Notes under the pieces: model-generated
What the model was told of the DNA's origin: nothing
Seen by the model: only the letters and a program-made list of their open reading frames with translations
The model's database searches: none
Assembly (NCBI GenBank): GCA_965116215.1
Contig: OZ220494.1
Location: 1,116,001 to 1,180,000 of the forward strand
DNA: 64,000 nucleotides
DNA from: CBDBKL01 sp965116215
GTDB taxonomy: Bacteria > Bdellovibrionota > Bdellovibrionia > Bdellovibrionales > JAKFYE01
Reading direction: 5' to 3'
In this document: positions 53,086-63,400 of the stretch, piece after piece
How positions within the stretch are numbered: position 1 is the first letter of the stretch
Layout: the number at the start of each line of letters is the position of its first letter
Program-made: the position numbers and the translations under genes

Positions 53086-53187
53086 TTTTATCTTTCTCTT
53101 AAAGCGAGTTCTTCAAAGTGCAGGGCGTATTTCGAAGAAAGACGAGCCTGCGGCCTTTGAAGCTGTTTGAGCTTTTGGAAGCCTTAA
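53086..53187. repeat. Palindromic element, short mosaic copy
   Basis: It begins like the second type (TTTTATCTTTCTCTTAAAGC) and ends like the first (GAGCTTTTGGAAGCCTTA). Inside are GCAGGGCGTATTTCG and GACGAGCCTGCGGCC. About 100 bases long, so most of the middle is missing. Mixed ends suggest recombination between types. The rest of the 52938-53520 gap shows no gene. Confidence 0.75.
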
Positions 53188-53220
53188 TAATGATTTGTGC
53201 CACTCAGAGAGTATAAAGGA

Positions 53221-53407
53221 GGAAGAGTTTTTCTGAAGGCTTTCAAAACGAGTTCTCTGAGGCGCAGGGCGTATCTGCCGAAATACAGTCTGTTCTATCC
53301 CTGAATATATCGAGCACTATCCAGGCAAGGCTTTTAACCTTCAGCAGAGACGAGCTGCGAACCGCAGAGCTGTCTGAGCTTTTGGAAGCCTTCAGAAAAA
53401 CTCTTCC
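53221..53407. repeat. Palindromic element, complete copy with perfect 22-bp inverted ends
   Basis: 187 bases bounded by GGAAGAGTTTTTCTGAAGGC and its reverse complement GCCTTCAGAAAAACTCTTCC (the match extends to 22 bases). The arms continue with AAAA opposite TTTT and CTCTGAGGCGCAGG facing AACCGCAGAG. The interior contains CGAGCACTATCCAG, AAGGCTTTTA and GACGAGCTGCG, shared with copies at 25.4-25.9 and 31.7-32.2 kb. It lies downstream of glmS and upstream of the DciA gene, so it is not confined to divergent promoters. Confidence 0.88.
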
Positions 53408-53520
53408 GGCTTATTATCTTAACAAAGTAAAAAATCCAAAGAGAAACCAGATTGTTGTATCCTTAATAATGGCATCATGTTTTATTCAGCTAAAGCCTTG
53501 AACCTCCTGCGATGGAAAGC

Positions 53521-55365
53521 TTATTCAACAGTCACAGACTTTGCTAAATTGCGTGGCTTATCTACATCTCGACCAAGAATGTTTGCCATATGATAAGCGA
53601 TTAACTGGAGAGGAATAAGAGTCAAAAGAGGTGTTAAATACCATTGTACATGAGGGAGAGCAATAAAATGTTCACTCATTTTCTCTAGATGAGAATCTCC
53701 CTTTGACCCTATAGATATAATTCGCCCTCCCCGAGCTTTCACCTCCTGAAGATTACTGACTGTCTTTTCATACACAGTATCTTTGGGGGCTACAACCACA
53801 ACAGACATATGAGGATCTACCAAAGCGATAGGTCCATGTTTCATTTCTCCCGCCGCATACCCTTCAGAATGCACATAGGCCAGTTCTTTTAATTTCAAAG
53901 CTCCTTCTAAAGCGACAGGATAATTCACACCTCTTCCTATATACAAAAGCCCCTTACTCTGTTGAAGGGAGGAAGATACCTTATTAAAATAAGAGTCATA
54001 TGTTAAAATCTCTTCAATAAGTCGAGGAGCTTTTAACAAATTGTCAACCATCTGACTCTCCTCATCTCCTGAAATCTTTTTGTGCAGTTTTGATAAATAA
54101 ATTGCAAACAATAACAAGTCAGCAATAGTTGTCGTCATAGTCTTGGTACTCGCAACTCCAACCTCTAATCCACAGTTCATATACAATTGGCCATCAGACT
54201 CCCTATCAATACTAGAATTTTTCACATTACATAAACTCAATACAGGAATATGATTATTTTTTGCCAATTTTAAAGCGGCTAAAGTGTCTGCTGTTTCTCC
54301 ACTTTGGGAAATAACTAATACCAAAGTATGAGGCTCTAAGATAGGATCTCTATATCTAAATTCACTAGCCAATTCTACTTCCACCGAAATTTTTGAAATT
54401 TTCTCTATATAGTATTCACCAATAAGTCCTGCATAATAACTTGTACCACAAGCCACAATTTGAATTCTGGAAATTTCACCTAAAAATTTATTATTTATTG
54501 CCTTATATCCTTCTTGTAAGTTATCCATACGCACCGTTAAATCAACACGATTCACATATTGATGTATGGACTGATCTATCGATTGAGGTTGTTCAAAAAT
54601 TTCTTTCAGCATAAAATGTTTATAGCCCTTTTTTTCTGCAATCTCTTGTGTCCAATCTATCTCTATATACGACCTGTTAAGAAGCTCGCCCTTATCATTA
54701 AAAATTTCTAATGAATTTCTTTTTATAAGAGCTAATTCATTATCTTCTAAGTAGATAACTTTTTTGGTATAGGGAACAATCGCCTGCAAATCGCTGGCAA
54801 CAATCATTTCATTATCCCCTACTCCAACAATAAGAGGGGGGCCGTTCTTTACAGCAATGAGTGTATCGGGAGCCTTTTCATATGAAATTAATAGAGTATA
54901 AACTCCCTCTAACTGTCGAATAGCTTTTTCTACAGCTTCTTTAAAAGACAGTCCCAAAGAGATTTCATGAGAGATAAGATGTGCTACCAATTCTGTATCA
55001 GTTTCCGACTGAATACGTCCATCTCTGTCTAATATTTTTGTTTTTAAATCTAAATAATTCTCTATTATTCCATTGGCAATCAACATAACACCATTGACTT
55101 CATGTGGGTGCGCATTGGTTTCAGAGGGTTCACCATGGGTGGCCCAACGAGTATGTCCTATCCCCAAATGGCCCTTCAAATTCGTATTTACAATTTTCTT
55201 TTCAAGACCCTCAATTTTTCCCACAGATCTATATTTTTCATATTGAGACTCATTTAATACAGCCATTCCAGAACTATCATAACCACGATATTCCATTTTT
55301 TTTAAACCATTGATAATGATATCCTTTTTATCTCTATGACCTAGGTAGCCAATAATACCACACAT
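53521..55365 (-). CDS. glmS: Glutamine-fructose-6-phosphate aminotransferase
   Basis: 614 residues. It begins MCGIIGYLG with the N-terminal nucleophile Cys2, then LKKMEYRGYDSSG and HTRWATHGEPSETNAHPH of the glutaminase domain. The isomerase half contains two SIS domains (ACGTSYYAG near 310, SQSGETADT near 354, GRGVNYPVALEGALKLKE near 480) and ends LAKSVTVE, the classic C-terminus. It makes glucosamine-6-phosphate for cell wall and LPS. It is the second gene of the glmU-glmS operon, nine bases after glmU. A glmS ribozyme is not seen. Confidence 0.97.
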   Translation of the reverse strand: MCGIIGYLGHRDKKDIIINGLKKMEYRGYDSSGMAVLNESQYEKYRSVGKIEGLEKKIVNTNLKGHLGIGHTRWATHGEPSETNAHPHEVNGVMLIANGIIENYLDLKTKILDRDGRIQSETDTELVAHLISHEISLGLSFKEAVEKAIRQLEGVYTLLISYEKAPDTLIAVKNGPPLIVGVGDNEMIVASDLQAIVPYTKKVIYLEDNELALIKRNSLEIFNDKGELLNRSYIEIDWTQEIAEKKGYKHFMLKEIFEQPQSIDQSIHQYVNRVDLTVRMDNLQEGYKAINNKFLGEISRIQIVACGTSYYAGLIGEYYIEKISKISVEVELASEFRYRDPILEPHTLVLVISQSGETADTLAALKLAKNNHIPVLSLCNVKNSSIDRESDGQLYMNCGLEVGVASTKTMTTTIADLLLFAIYLSKLHKKISGDEESQMVDNLLKAPRLIEEILTYDSYFNKVSSSLQQSKGLLYIGRGVNYPVALEGALKLKELAYVHSEGYAAGEMKHGPIALVDPHMSVVVVAPKDTVYEKTVSNLQEVKARGGRIISIGSKGDSHLEKMSEHFIALPHVQWYLTPLLTLIPLQLIAYHMANILGRDVDKPRNLAKSVTVE

Positions 55366-55374
55366 ACAAACCCT

Positions 55375-56745
55375 TTAAGTTTTACTTTTGTAACCTTCTT
55401 TAATCACTTGCTTGCCTCTAGATACTGCCAAAGCTCTTTCAGGAACATTTTTTGTAATGGTTGATCCTGCTCCAATCACAGCACCCTTTCCAACTTTTAC
55501 AGGAGCTACGAACTGAACATCACTTCCAACAAAGACATCATCTTCAATAATAGTTTTATATTTCTTTCTATCAACAGCATAATTACAAGTGATGGATCCA
55601 CAGCCAATATTGACATCATTACCCACATCCACATCGCCTAAGTAACTTAGGTGAGAGGCTTTTGATTTTTTTCCAAATCGCACTTTCTTCATCTCTACAA
55701 AATTCCCCACCTTCGCCTCTTCCCCTATCACTGTTTCTGGACGCAGTCTTGCATAAGGACCAATAGTTGCCTTCTTATGCACCTCACATTTTTCCAAGTA
55801 ACTTCCTGCTTTAATTTTAACCTCATTATCTATTTTAGATTCAGAAATAAAAACATTTGGCTCAATGATACAACACTCTCCTATTTGACATTGTCCTTTT
55901 AAATACGTGCCCGGATAAATAACCGTAGCTGCGCCCACACTCACTTCTGGTTCTATATATGTTGATCTAGGATCAATAATAATCACCCCATTTTGCATGA
56001 GCTTCTCCACTTTTTCTGTAAACTTCACAATCGTTGCCTCCGCTAGTTGTTTTTGTGTATTGACTCCAAAAGCTAATGAGACATGAGATTTTATCCCAAT
56101 AACTTTATAATGATGTTCACAACTTAAAGAAATCAAGTCAGTTAAATAATATTCTCCAGCCTTATTATGAGGTTGAATGCTTGGCAAAAGCTTCTTCAAC
56201 ACATCAGATTTAGCAATATAGATTCCGGTATTCACTTCCTTTGTTTCAAGTGTTGACTGAGATGCATCCTTTGCTTCAACAATAGCTCGAATATCACCAC
56301 CATGTCTGACAATCCGACCCAATACCCCAGGATCCTCTAATTCCGAAGTCACTACAGCGAGATCAGCTTTTTTTTTCAAAAACTCATTGAGGCAATTCCT
56401 CAGACTTGATGCCGTCAATAGAGGATGATCCCCATTCAAGATCATCACATAACCCTCTATAATGGATTCCAATTCTGCACTCATTACGGCATGTCCCGTA
56501 CCCTTCGGTTCATTTTGATGAAAGGCGACAGCTCCATTATATTCGACAACTCGAGTCACCATTTCTGACTTATAACCAACAACCGTACGCACTTCATAAG
56601 CCCCTGACTCTTGCGCTGCATTGATTACATATTGAAGCATAGGAAGTCCCGCAACAGGATGAAGAACCTTTGGCAAAGGCGTTTTCATTCTACGCCCTTC
56701 TCCAGCAGCAAGTACAATAGCAGTCAGTCGCTTTGAAATCACCAT
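55375..56745 (-). CDS. glmU: Bifunctional GlcNAc-1-P uridylyltransferase / GlcN-1-P acetyltransferase
   Basis: 456 residues. The N-terminal nucleotidyltransferase has LAAGEGRRMKTPLPKVLHPVAG near 11-32 and NGDHPLL near 99. The C-terminal half is a left-handed beta helix of hexapeptide repeats with the family stretch ARLRPETVIGEEAKVGNFVEMKK near 330 and YLGDVDVGNDVNIGCGSITCNYA near 365. It makes UDP-GlcNAc, two steps after GlmS, for peptidoglycan and lipid A. The ATG has only a weak GAG site. Confidence 0.96.
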   Translation of the reverse strand: MVISKRLTAIVLAAGEGRRMKTPLPKVLHPVAGLPMLQYVINAAQESGAYEVRTVVGYKSEMVTRVVEYNGAVAFHQNEPKGTGHAVMSAELESIIEGYVMILNGDHPLLTASSLRNCLNEFLKKKADLAVVTSELEDPGVLGRIVRHGGDIRAIVEAKDASQSTLETKEVNTGIYIAKSDVLKKLLPSIQPHNKAGEYYLTDLISLSCEHHYKVIGIKSHVSLAFGVNTQKQLAEATIVKFTEKVEKLMQNGVIIIDPRSTYIEPEVSVGAATVIYPGTYLKGQCQIGECCIIEPNVFISESKIDNEVKIKAGSYLEKCEVHKKATIGPYARLRPETVIGEEAKVGNFVEMKKVRFGKKSKASHLSYLGDVDVGNDVNIGCGSITCNYAVDRKKYKTIIEDDVFVGSDVQFVAPVKVGKGAVIGAGSTITKNVPERALAVSRGKQVIKEGYKSKT

Positions 56746-57105
56746 TGGAGACTAGCTCAATTTTTCAACAAGATCGAGGTATTTTATCCTGAAGAACAGA
56801 TAGTCCTTTGATGTCGATAAACGTAAATGGACCTCGTCATTTGTCCTACAAAATGAACGCCTATCTCACTAAAAGATACTTTCTAAAGTTAAAAAACAAA
56901 CTGGGCTTTTTTCAAATGCAATTTTCAGATAGTTTATATTTGTGATCGATAGCATAATCCTCTATCTTAACAAAACTCTTTTGAATACCAGAAAACAAAC
57001 GATCACATGTCATACCCTTGATCTCTTACATACGGAGGACCAATCTGAATTTAAGAAGTGGGTCCCCAATTTTCAGATCAACTGTTTTGCTAACTCACTT
57101 GAAAA
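56746..57105. other. Divergent spacer between glmU and the histidine kinase
   Basis: 360 bases with no convincing gene. An overlapping open frame at 57018-57215 starts without a usable ribosome site; it lies mostly inside the kinase gene in another frame. A strong TACGGAGGACC occurs near 57025 but is not placed before a start codon that opens a sensible frame. Promoters of glmU and of the kinase are expected here. Confidence 0.5.
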
Positions 57106-58911
57106 ATGCAGCCTATGAATTCAAACATCTGTTTTTATTCCAAAACACCACCCAATGCACTAAGACACTACATTACCAAAACATTTTCAAAAATAGATAC
57201 CTTAAAGATCTATGAAAAAAATATCTCTTTATTAATCATCAATACAAATACTCTATCTCTTTTGGAAACTGAAATAATTTGTAAACTTATAGAGAAAAAA
57301 GATTCCACTTTAATTAGTATTCTTTCAAAAAATCCTAAGATCTTAAGTCAACTCTGTTCACAGTATAACATCTGGTCTTACTGGCCCTCTGAAGAAGCCT
57401 ATGTCAATGAGATAGATAAAATAAATGCTTTTCATTTCACAAAAAATAAACCTCTAGCTATCCCTCCACAAGATGCATCTACCCTCTCAAACTCCTCTAT
57501 TGACAAAAGGTTAAAAAGAATAAAGCAGAAAGAAAGTAAGCTGAAAAACTCAAACATGAGGATGGAAGTTCTTCAAAATACACTAACATCTATCAATCAA
57601 GTCCAATCCACATCTGAAATTGAATCCTGCCTCATTAAATCCATCCACCCCTTTATTCCATTAAAGTACTGCAAAATATCACTGATCTCTCCATCTTCTG
57701 TACCCCATAAGCAGATTAAAAACAAAAATACAATTCTTTCTCTACCGTTAAAAAATAACTTCAACGAATTTGGAACTATTATATTCTCTATTCAAAATCG
57801 ACGCTCACTTAATAAAACTGAGAGTCTTTTTTTAGAAAACATCTCTAATGGAGTGGCTTTAGCAATAGAAAAACTTCATAAGCTGGAGCAAGCTGAAGTT
57901 TTAAAGAGTCAATGGGAATCTACTTTTAATGCTATTTTAGAACCTGTAAGTATTATAAACAGACAATATGAACTGATTCAAACCAATAGGGCATTTGCTA
58001 AATTTGCAGGACTACAACCTCGCAGTACTCTAGGAAAAAAATGTTATGAAGTTCTCTTTTCAAGACAATCTCCTTGCGAGGGGTGTCGATTAGCTCAACA
58101 ATTTCAAATTAAAAATCAAATCAACAATAAAATTCTTACCCATCGTGTATTTAGCCAGAAGGTAGAGGATAATTCACTCTACATAAATCTCTATAGAGAT
58201 ATCTCCCAAACTCTTCTATTAGAAAAACAAATATTAGACTCTGCAAAACTTGCCGAACTAGGCACCATAGGGGGAAGCATTGCTCATGAATTAAATAATC
58301 CCTTAGCAGGCATTACAACTTTTACACAACTTATAGATATGTATTTACCAGAGAACAGCTCTGTAGGTACTGATATAAAAGAAATTCAAAATGCTGCAAT
58401 GAAATGCCGTGATATTATTGATAATCTTTTAATATTCACACGCAAAGAGAGTCCTCAAAGAGGCCCCATAAATCTTGATGAAGTTTTAAATCGTGCTATT
58501 AAGATCACAGAATTTCAATCTAAACCTATAGGTATAAATATCACAATTAAAAACACTTCTCTTGAAAATACAGTCTATGGATCACATCAAACACTAATTC
58601 AAGGGTTCATATATATATTATATCAATGCACTGAGAATATCGCCCTAAGAGAACTCAAAGACTCCATACCCTTTATCTCCATCACTATTACTAGGAAGAA
58701 AAATCATCTTATTGTTTACATACAAGACAATGGTCATGTATTTGCCAAAACATCTGAAGAACTAGAAAAGCTTAAAATGGGAACAGAATCTGGACTTCGA
58801 TTTAGCATCTCAGAGCAGATTTTTAATGACAATAAAGGACACCTAAATTATTACTTCAATCAAAATCAGAAGAATATCTTCAAAGTTCAATTGTATTGTC
58901 CAGATTTTTAA
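57106..58911 (+). CDS. Cytoplasmic sensor histidine kinase (GAF-PAS-HisKA) with degenerate ATP-binding site
   Basis: 601 residues with no membrane segment. Residues about 1-105 look like a degenerate receiver fold, then a coil, a GAF-like domain (about 165-265) and a PAS domain with CEGC near 325. HisKA contains GSIAHELNNPLAGITTF (His near 397). In the ATPase domain DNG (G1) is present, but the N-box Asn is replaced (YILYQCTEN) and the G2 box reads GTESGLRFSI. It may be weakly active or act as a phosphatase. The sigma-54 regulator follows, so the two probably form an NtrB/NtrC-like pair. The start lacks a clear site. Confidence 0.85.
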   Translation: MQPMNSNICFYSKTPPNALRHYITKTFSKIDTLKIYEKNISLLIINTNTLSLLETEIICKLIEKKDSTLISILSKNPKILSQLCSQYNIWSYWPSEEAYVNEIDKINAFHFTKNKPLAIPPQDASTLSNSSIDKRLKRIKQKESKLKNSNMRMEVLQNTLTSINQVQSTSEIESCLIKSIHPFIPLKYCKISLISPSSVPHKQIKNKNTILSLPLKNNFNEFGTIIFSIQNRRSLNKTESLFLENISNGVALAIEKLHKLEQAEVLKSQWESTFNAILEPVSIINRQYELIQTNRAFAKFAGLQPRSTLGKKCYEVLFSRQSPCEGCRLAQQFQIKNQINNKILTHRVFSQKVEDNSLYINLYRDISQTLLLEKQILDSAKLAELGTIGGSIAHELNNPLAGITTFTQLIDMYLPENSSVGTDIKEIQNAAMKCRDIIDNLLIFTRKESPQRGPINLDEVLNRAIKITEFQSKPIGINITIKNTSLENTVYGSHQTLIQGFIYILYQCTENIALRELKDSIPFISITITRKKNHLIVYIQDNGHVFAKTSEELEKLKMGTESGLRFSISEQIFNDNKGHLNYYFNQNQKNIFKVQLYCPDF

Positions 58912-59054
58912 TCTTTTTTAAATTTTTTGAGATAAAACAAACCGATTCTTTTATCCTAAATTAAGAACAGATTTTCATTACAATTTATCAATTATCAAAA
59001 AGGGAATCTTGATTTTATAATAAAAAGGGTGACAAATCCCATGGAAAGGGACAA

Positions 59055-60452
59055 ATGAAGATACTTCGGATACTTATTGTTGATGATGACTCTTCATTAC
59101 GTATTGCTTTATCACGATTTTTTACTCGTAAAGGCCATCAGGTTATTACTGCGACATCAATGAAAGAAGCAAAATCCCTTTCCAAATCAACTTCTCTGAT
59201 TAATATTGCTTTAATTGATATAAGATTACCCGATGGTGATGGATTAAACCTTCTTTCTTTTTTAAAAAGAAAACATCCAGATATTCAAAGTATTATACTC
59301 ACAGGATATGGCACAATTCCACTTGCTGTTCAAGCCACTCAAAATGGAGCTTTTCATTTTTTAACAAAGCCATTCAATATGGAAGAGCTGTTTGGGGTTA
59401 TAATAAAAGCCAATGAGCATAAAAATTTAAAACAAAAGAATAAGAACTTACAGATGCAACTTTACGAAAAATACAGATTTGATAATATCATAGGACAACA
59501 TCCTAAAATGAAAAAAGTGATGTGTTTAATAGAGAAAGTTGCAAATAGTGACTCTACAATTTTAATAATAGGAGATAGCGGCACCGGAAAAGAAGTCGTG
59601 GCCAATGCTCTACATTATAATTCCTCACGGTCAGATCAAATGTTTATTCCGATCAATTGCGGAGCGATTCCGCCAGATTTATTAGAAAGTGAACTCTTTG
59701 GCCACACTAAGGGAGCTTTTACAGGAGCTTTATCAGAGAGGACAGGACGCTTTGAATTGGCCAATAAAGGAACACTTTTTTTAGATGAAATTGGGGAAAT
59801 GAGCCCTGCGCTTCAGGTGAAGCTTTTAAGGGTTCTTCAGGAAAAACGATTTGAACCTGTTGGCAGCACAAAAACCATCGATGTTAATGTACGAATCATA
59901 GCTGCTACAAATATAAATTTAGAACAAGCTGTAAAAAATGGGCACTTTCGTGAAGATTTATATTACAGACTGAATGTCATTCCCATTGTCCTCCCTACAC
60001 TTAAAGAGAGAAAAGAAGATATTCCCTTACTACTACAACATTTTATTTCTATTTTTAATACTGCAAATTGTAAGTCCATTGAGGGCATTTCTCCTGAAGC
60101 CATAGGTTTATTATGCAGTTACTCTTGGCCTGGTAACATTCGAGAGCTTAAAAATCTTGTAGAACATATATCTATATTGAAGGATTCTGGAATCATTGAT
60201 GTCTACGACCTGCCCCCACAATATCAACATAAAGAATTCCAATCATCAGAGAGTTATTATTCTAAAGGTGATATTCCCGATTCAGGAATTGATTTCAATT
60301 CTGCTGTTAATGCCTATGAAAATAAACTGATTATGCAGGCCTTGAAAAAAACAGAATGGAATCGTAATCAAGCTGCAAAATTATTAAAACTCAATCGCAC
60401 AACACTTGTTGAAAAAATTAAGAAAAAGGGACTTCGAGAAACCGAGACTTAG
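59055..60452 (+). CDS. Sigma-54-dependent response regulator (NtrC type)
   Basis: 465 residues. Receiver: IVDDDSS near 8, phospho-acceptor in LIDIRLPDGDG near 53-63, and LTKPFN near 104. Central AAA+ domain: GDSGTGKE (Walker A, near 171), GAFTGA loop that contacts sigma-54, and LFLDEIGEM (Walker B, near 238). C-terminal Fis-type helix-turn-helix: WNRNQAAKLLKLNRTTLVEKI. It activates transcription from -24/-12 promoters when phosphorylated. AAAGGGAC precedes the ATG. The end overlaps the valS stop by four bases. Confidence 0.95.
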   Translation: MKILRILIVDDDSSLRIALSRFFTRKGHQVITATSMKEAKSLSKSTSLINIALIDIRLPDGDGLNLLSFLKRKHPDIQSIILTGYGTIPLAVQATQNGAFHFLTKPFNMEELFGVIIKANEHKNLKQKNKNLQMQLYEKYRFDNIIGQHPKMKKVMCLIEKVANSDSTILIIGDSGTGKEVVANALHYNSSRSDQMFIPINCGAIPPDLLESELFGHTKGAFTGALSERTGRFELANKGTLFLDEIGEMSPALQVKLLRVLQEKRFEPVGSTKTIDVNVRIIAATNINLEQAVKNGHFREDLYYRLNVIPIVLPTLKERKEDIPLLLQHFISIFNTANCKSIEGISPEAIGLLCSYSWPGNIRELKNLVEHISILKDSGIIDVYDLPPQYQHKEFQSSESYYSKGDIPDSGIDFNSAVNAYENKLIMQALKKTEWNRNQAAKLLKLNRTTLVEKIKKKGLRETET

Positions 60453-63400
60453 AGAAAAGATTTATACTGACCTTTTTTAGAAACAAAAGGCCGTAGTTCT
60501 TCTTGAACATTTTCACTTTTTTTAATTAATATATTTCGTTTATCTCTTATCTGCTCCTCATGAGGCTGTAGGCGATTCAAAGAAGCTCCATATTCAAAAG
60601 CTTTATGAAGAAGTTCTGCCCCTCTGCTTTCATCTTTTTGAATAATATGCTCTGGCGCATTCTTTCTAAAGTTTTTATTTTTTAAACGCCCCACAAGAGA
60701 TCTAGATTCCTTTTCTATACAAAGAATTTTCTTTTCTAATCTTATAACTTCCTTATCTATATCAACCAATCCTTCTAGGGAAATTTTAATAAACACTGTC
60801 CCCACTATATCGTCTTTGAGAGAATCCACATACATAACAGGTTCAATAGCACAATTTATAGATTCCAAATTTTCCTTTAAAGTATAAATTGTAGATGCCT
60901 GAAGGTGAGCTAGCCTTTCCACTGCACTTTTATATTCTTCAAGAATTTTTTGTAACTCTTTTATAGACTTATTCTGATATTTCTCATACCTTCCAATTTT
61001 CTTATCGAGTAATTTACGCTCTATAGCCTCACCTATTATTTCATTTGAATCTTTGGTCTTTCTTTGAAGGTGAGCCAGCCTTTCTACTGATTCATCATGC
61101 TCCCCTGATCTCACTGTTAAACCGGCTTCATCCCTCTTCCATCCCTGTACACCGACTATAGCAAAATCCACCTTAATTCTTTTCCCAACAGAAACACCTA
61201 GTTCCGCTCTCATATTTCTTATCTTAGAAACACAGGCATTCACGAAATTGATCTCATCATAACTCTTATGAACGCTTCCATTTTCATCCAAAGCCAGTTT
61301 TAAAAACTCTTCGTCATTTTCAATTGTTGGGTAGGAGTCAATAATCAAGGCCTTATTCTTTATAGGTAGTCGAGAGTAGATCTCTTCTGTTATAAAGGGG
61401 GTCAAGGGGTGCAGCAATCTTACAATACGATTCAAAGTATGAGCTAAAACTTTTAAAGTCGCCTTTCTCGAAGCCTCTTCCACAGTTTTATCTATAAAAT
61501 GATTCCGTTTGGAATAAGCGGCCCTCTCTTTTCCATTACCTTCTTCATGCCCTGTATTCTCTTTGTGATGATTATCTAAATCTCTTTTTATTCCACCTAA
61601 ATCAGAGTGAGCATCAGATTTTTTAATATAGACAATAGGTTTAATACACTCAATATACCAATCACAGAAGTCATGCCACACAAAACTATACAGGGCTTGA
61701 GCCACTTCAGAAAATCTATTGTGTTCAAAGACAACATGAATGTGTTTCTCTAACTCTTTCAAGCGATAAATTATCCATCGATCATAAGATGAAATCTCTG
61801 AAGGAGGGGGTAACTTCTTATCATCTTTGAAATCTTTTAGGACATTGAGTGAAAAACGTGTAACATTCCATATTTTATTCATAAAGTTACGGTATCCCTC
61901 TAAGCGTTTTTCAGAAAATTTTAAATCTTTTCCCGAAGCCACCTGTGAGAGAAGAGTAAATCGCAATGCATCTGCACCATATTTATCTATCATTTCTATG
62001 GGATCTAAGGTGTTCCCCACTGACTTGGACATCTTCCTTCCCAAAGAATCTCTAATAACACCATGAATGTAAACCTTTCTAAATGGAACTTCCTTTGTAA
62101 ATTCCAAGCCCTGCATAATCATTCTCGCCACCCAAAAGAAGATAATATCATGTCCTGTCACTAACACATCTGTTGGATAAAATGTCTTTAGTCCCTCCGT
62201 CTTATTGGGCCATCCCAAAAGGCTAAAAGGCCACAATGCAGAACTAAACCATGTATCTAAAACATCTTCATCTTGAATAATATTTTTAGATTTACATTTC
62301 TCACAAGCCACAACATCTTCCTCAGAAACTGAGATAAACTCACAGTCTTTACAATGCCATGCCGGAATTCTATGACCCCACCAAAGCTGTCTAGAAATAC
62401 ACCAGTCTTGAATATTTCTCATCCAGTGCAAGTAGGTCTTGGTCCATGTTTCTGGCTCAAAAGTTATAGTGCCACTTTCCACAACAGACTTTGCAGGCCC
62501 TGCCAGATGGTCAACAGAGACAAACCATTGTTGTGAAAGGTAGGGCTCTATTGTCGAGCCCGATCTTTGACAGATAGGAATAACATACTTATGGGGCTCT
62601 TTTTTTTCTAAAAGATTGTTTTCTATTAAGTCCTCTACAACTCGTTTTCTGGCTTCAGAAACCTTTAAACCCTTATAAGGTCCACATTTCTCATTCAGAG
62701 TTCCATCTGGATTTAAAATATTAAGAGCTTCCAGTTTATGTCTCTGGCCCATTTCATAATCATTAAAATCATGAGCGGGGGTTATTTTTACAGCTCCCGA
62801 GCCAAAAGTTTTATCTACATATTCATCTGCAATAATAGGAATTCTTCTTTTCAAAAGAGGGAGAAGAACAGTCTTACCGACTATACGTCTATAACGCTCA
62901 TCCTCTGGGTGGACAGCCACCGCCATATCTCCTAAAAGTGTTTCTGGTCGAGTTGTAGCAATTGTTAAAAACCTATCTGATCCCTCAATCAGATAACGAA
63001 TATGCCAAAGAAATCCTCTTTTCTCTTGATGCTCGACTTCCAAGTCAGAAACAGATGTTTCTAGGTGAGGATCCCAGTTTACCAAACGTTCTCCTCGATA
63101 AATATATCCCTTAGAGTATAGTTCTACAAAAACTTTTCTGACAGCCTTTGAAACACTCGCATCTAAAGTAAACTTTAGACGACTCCAATCACAACTATCT
63201 CCGAGCCTTTTCATTTGTTCAATAATACGGTGGCCATATGTTTGTTTCCATTCCCAAATTTTTTCAAGAAAGGCTTCCCGACCCAACTCTTTTCTCTGAA
63301 CACCTTCTTGTTCTAGATGTCTTTCAACCACACTTTGTGTAGCTATACCGGCATGGTCAGTTCCTGGGGCCCAGAGAGTGTTAAATCCACTCATGCGTTT

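Noticed and set aside
53400..55365. glmS ribozyme
   Set aside because: glmS is second in an operon nine bases after glmU, and no ribozyme-like leader is seen before either gene; the ribozyme is typical of Firmicutes.
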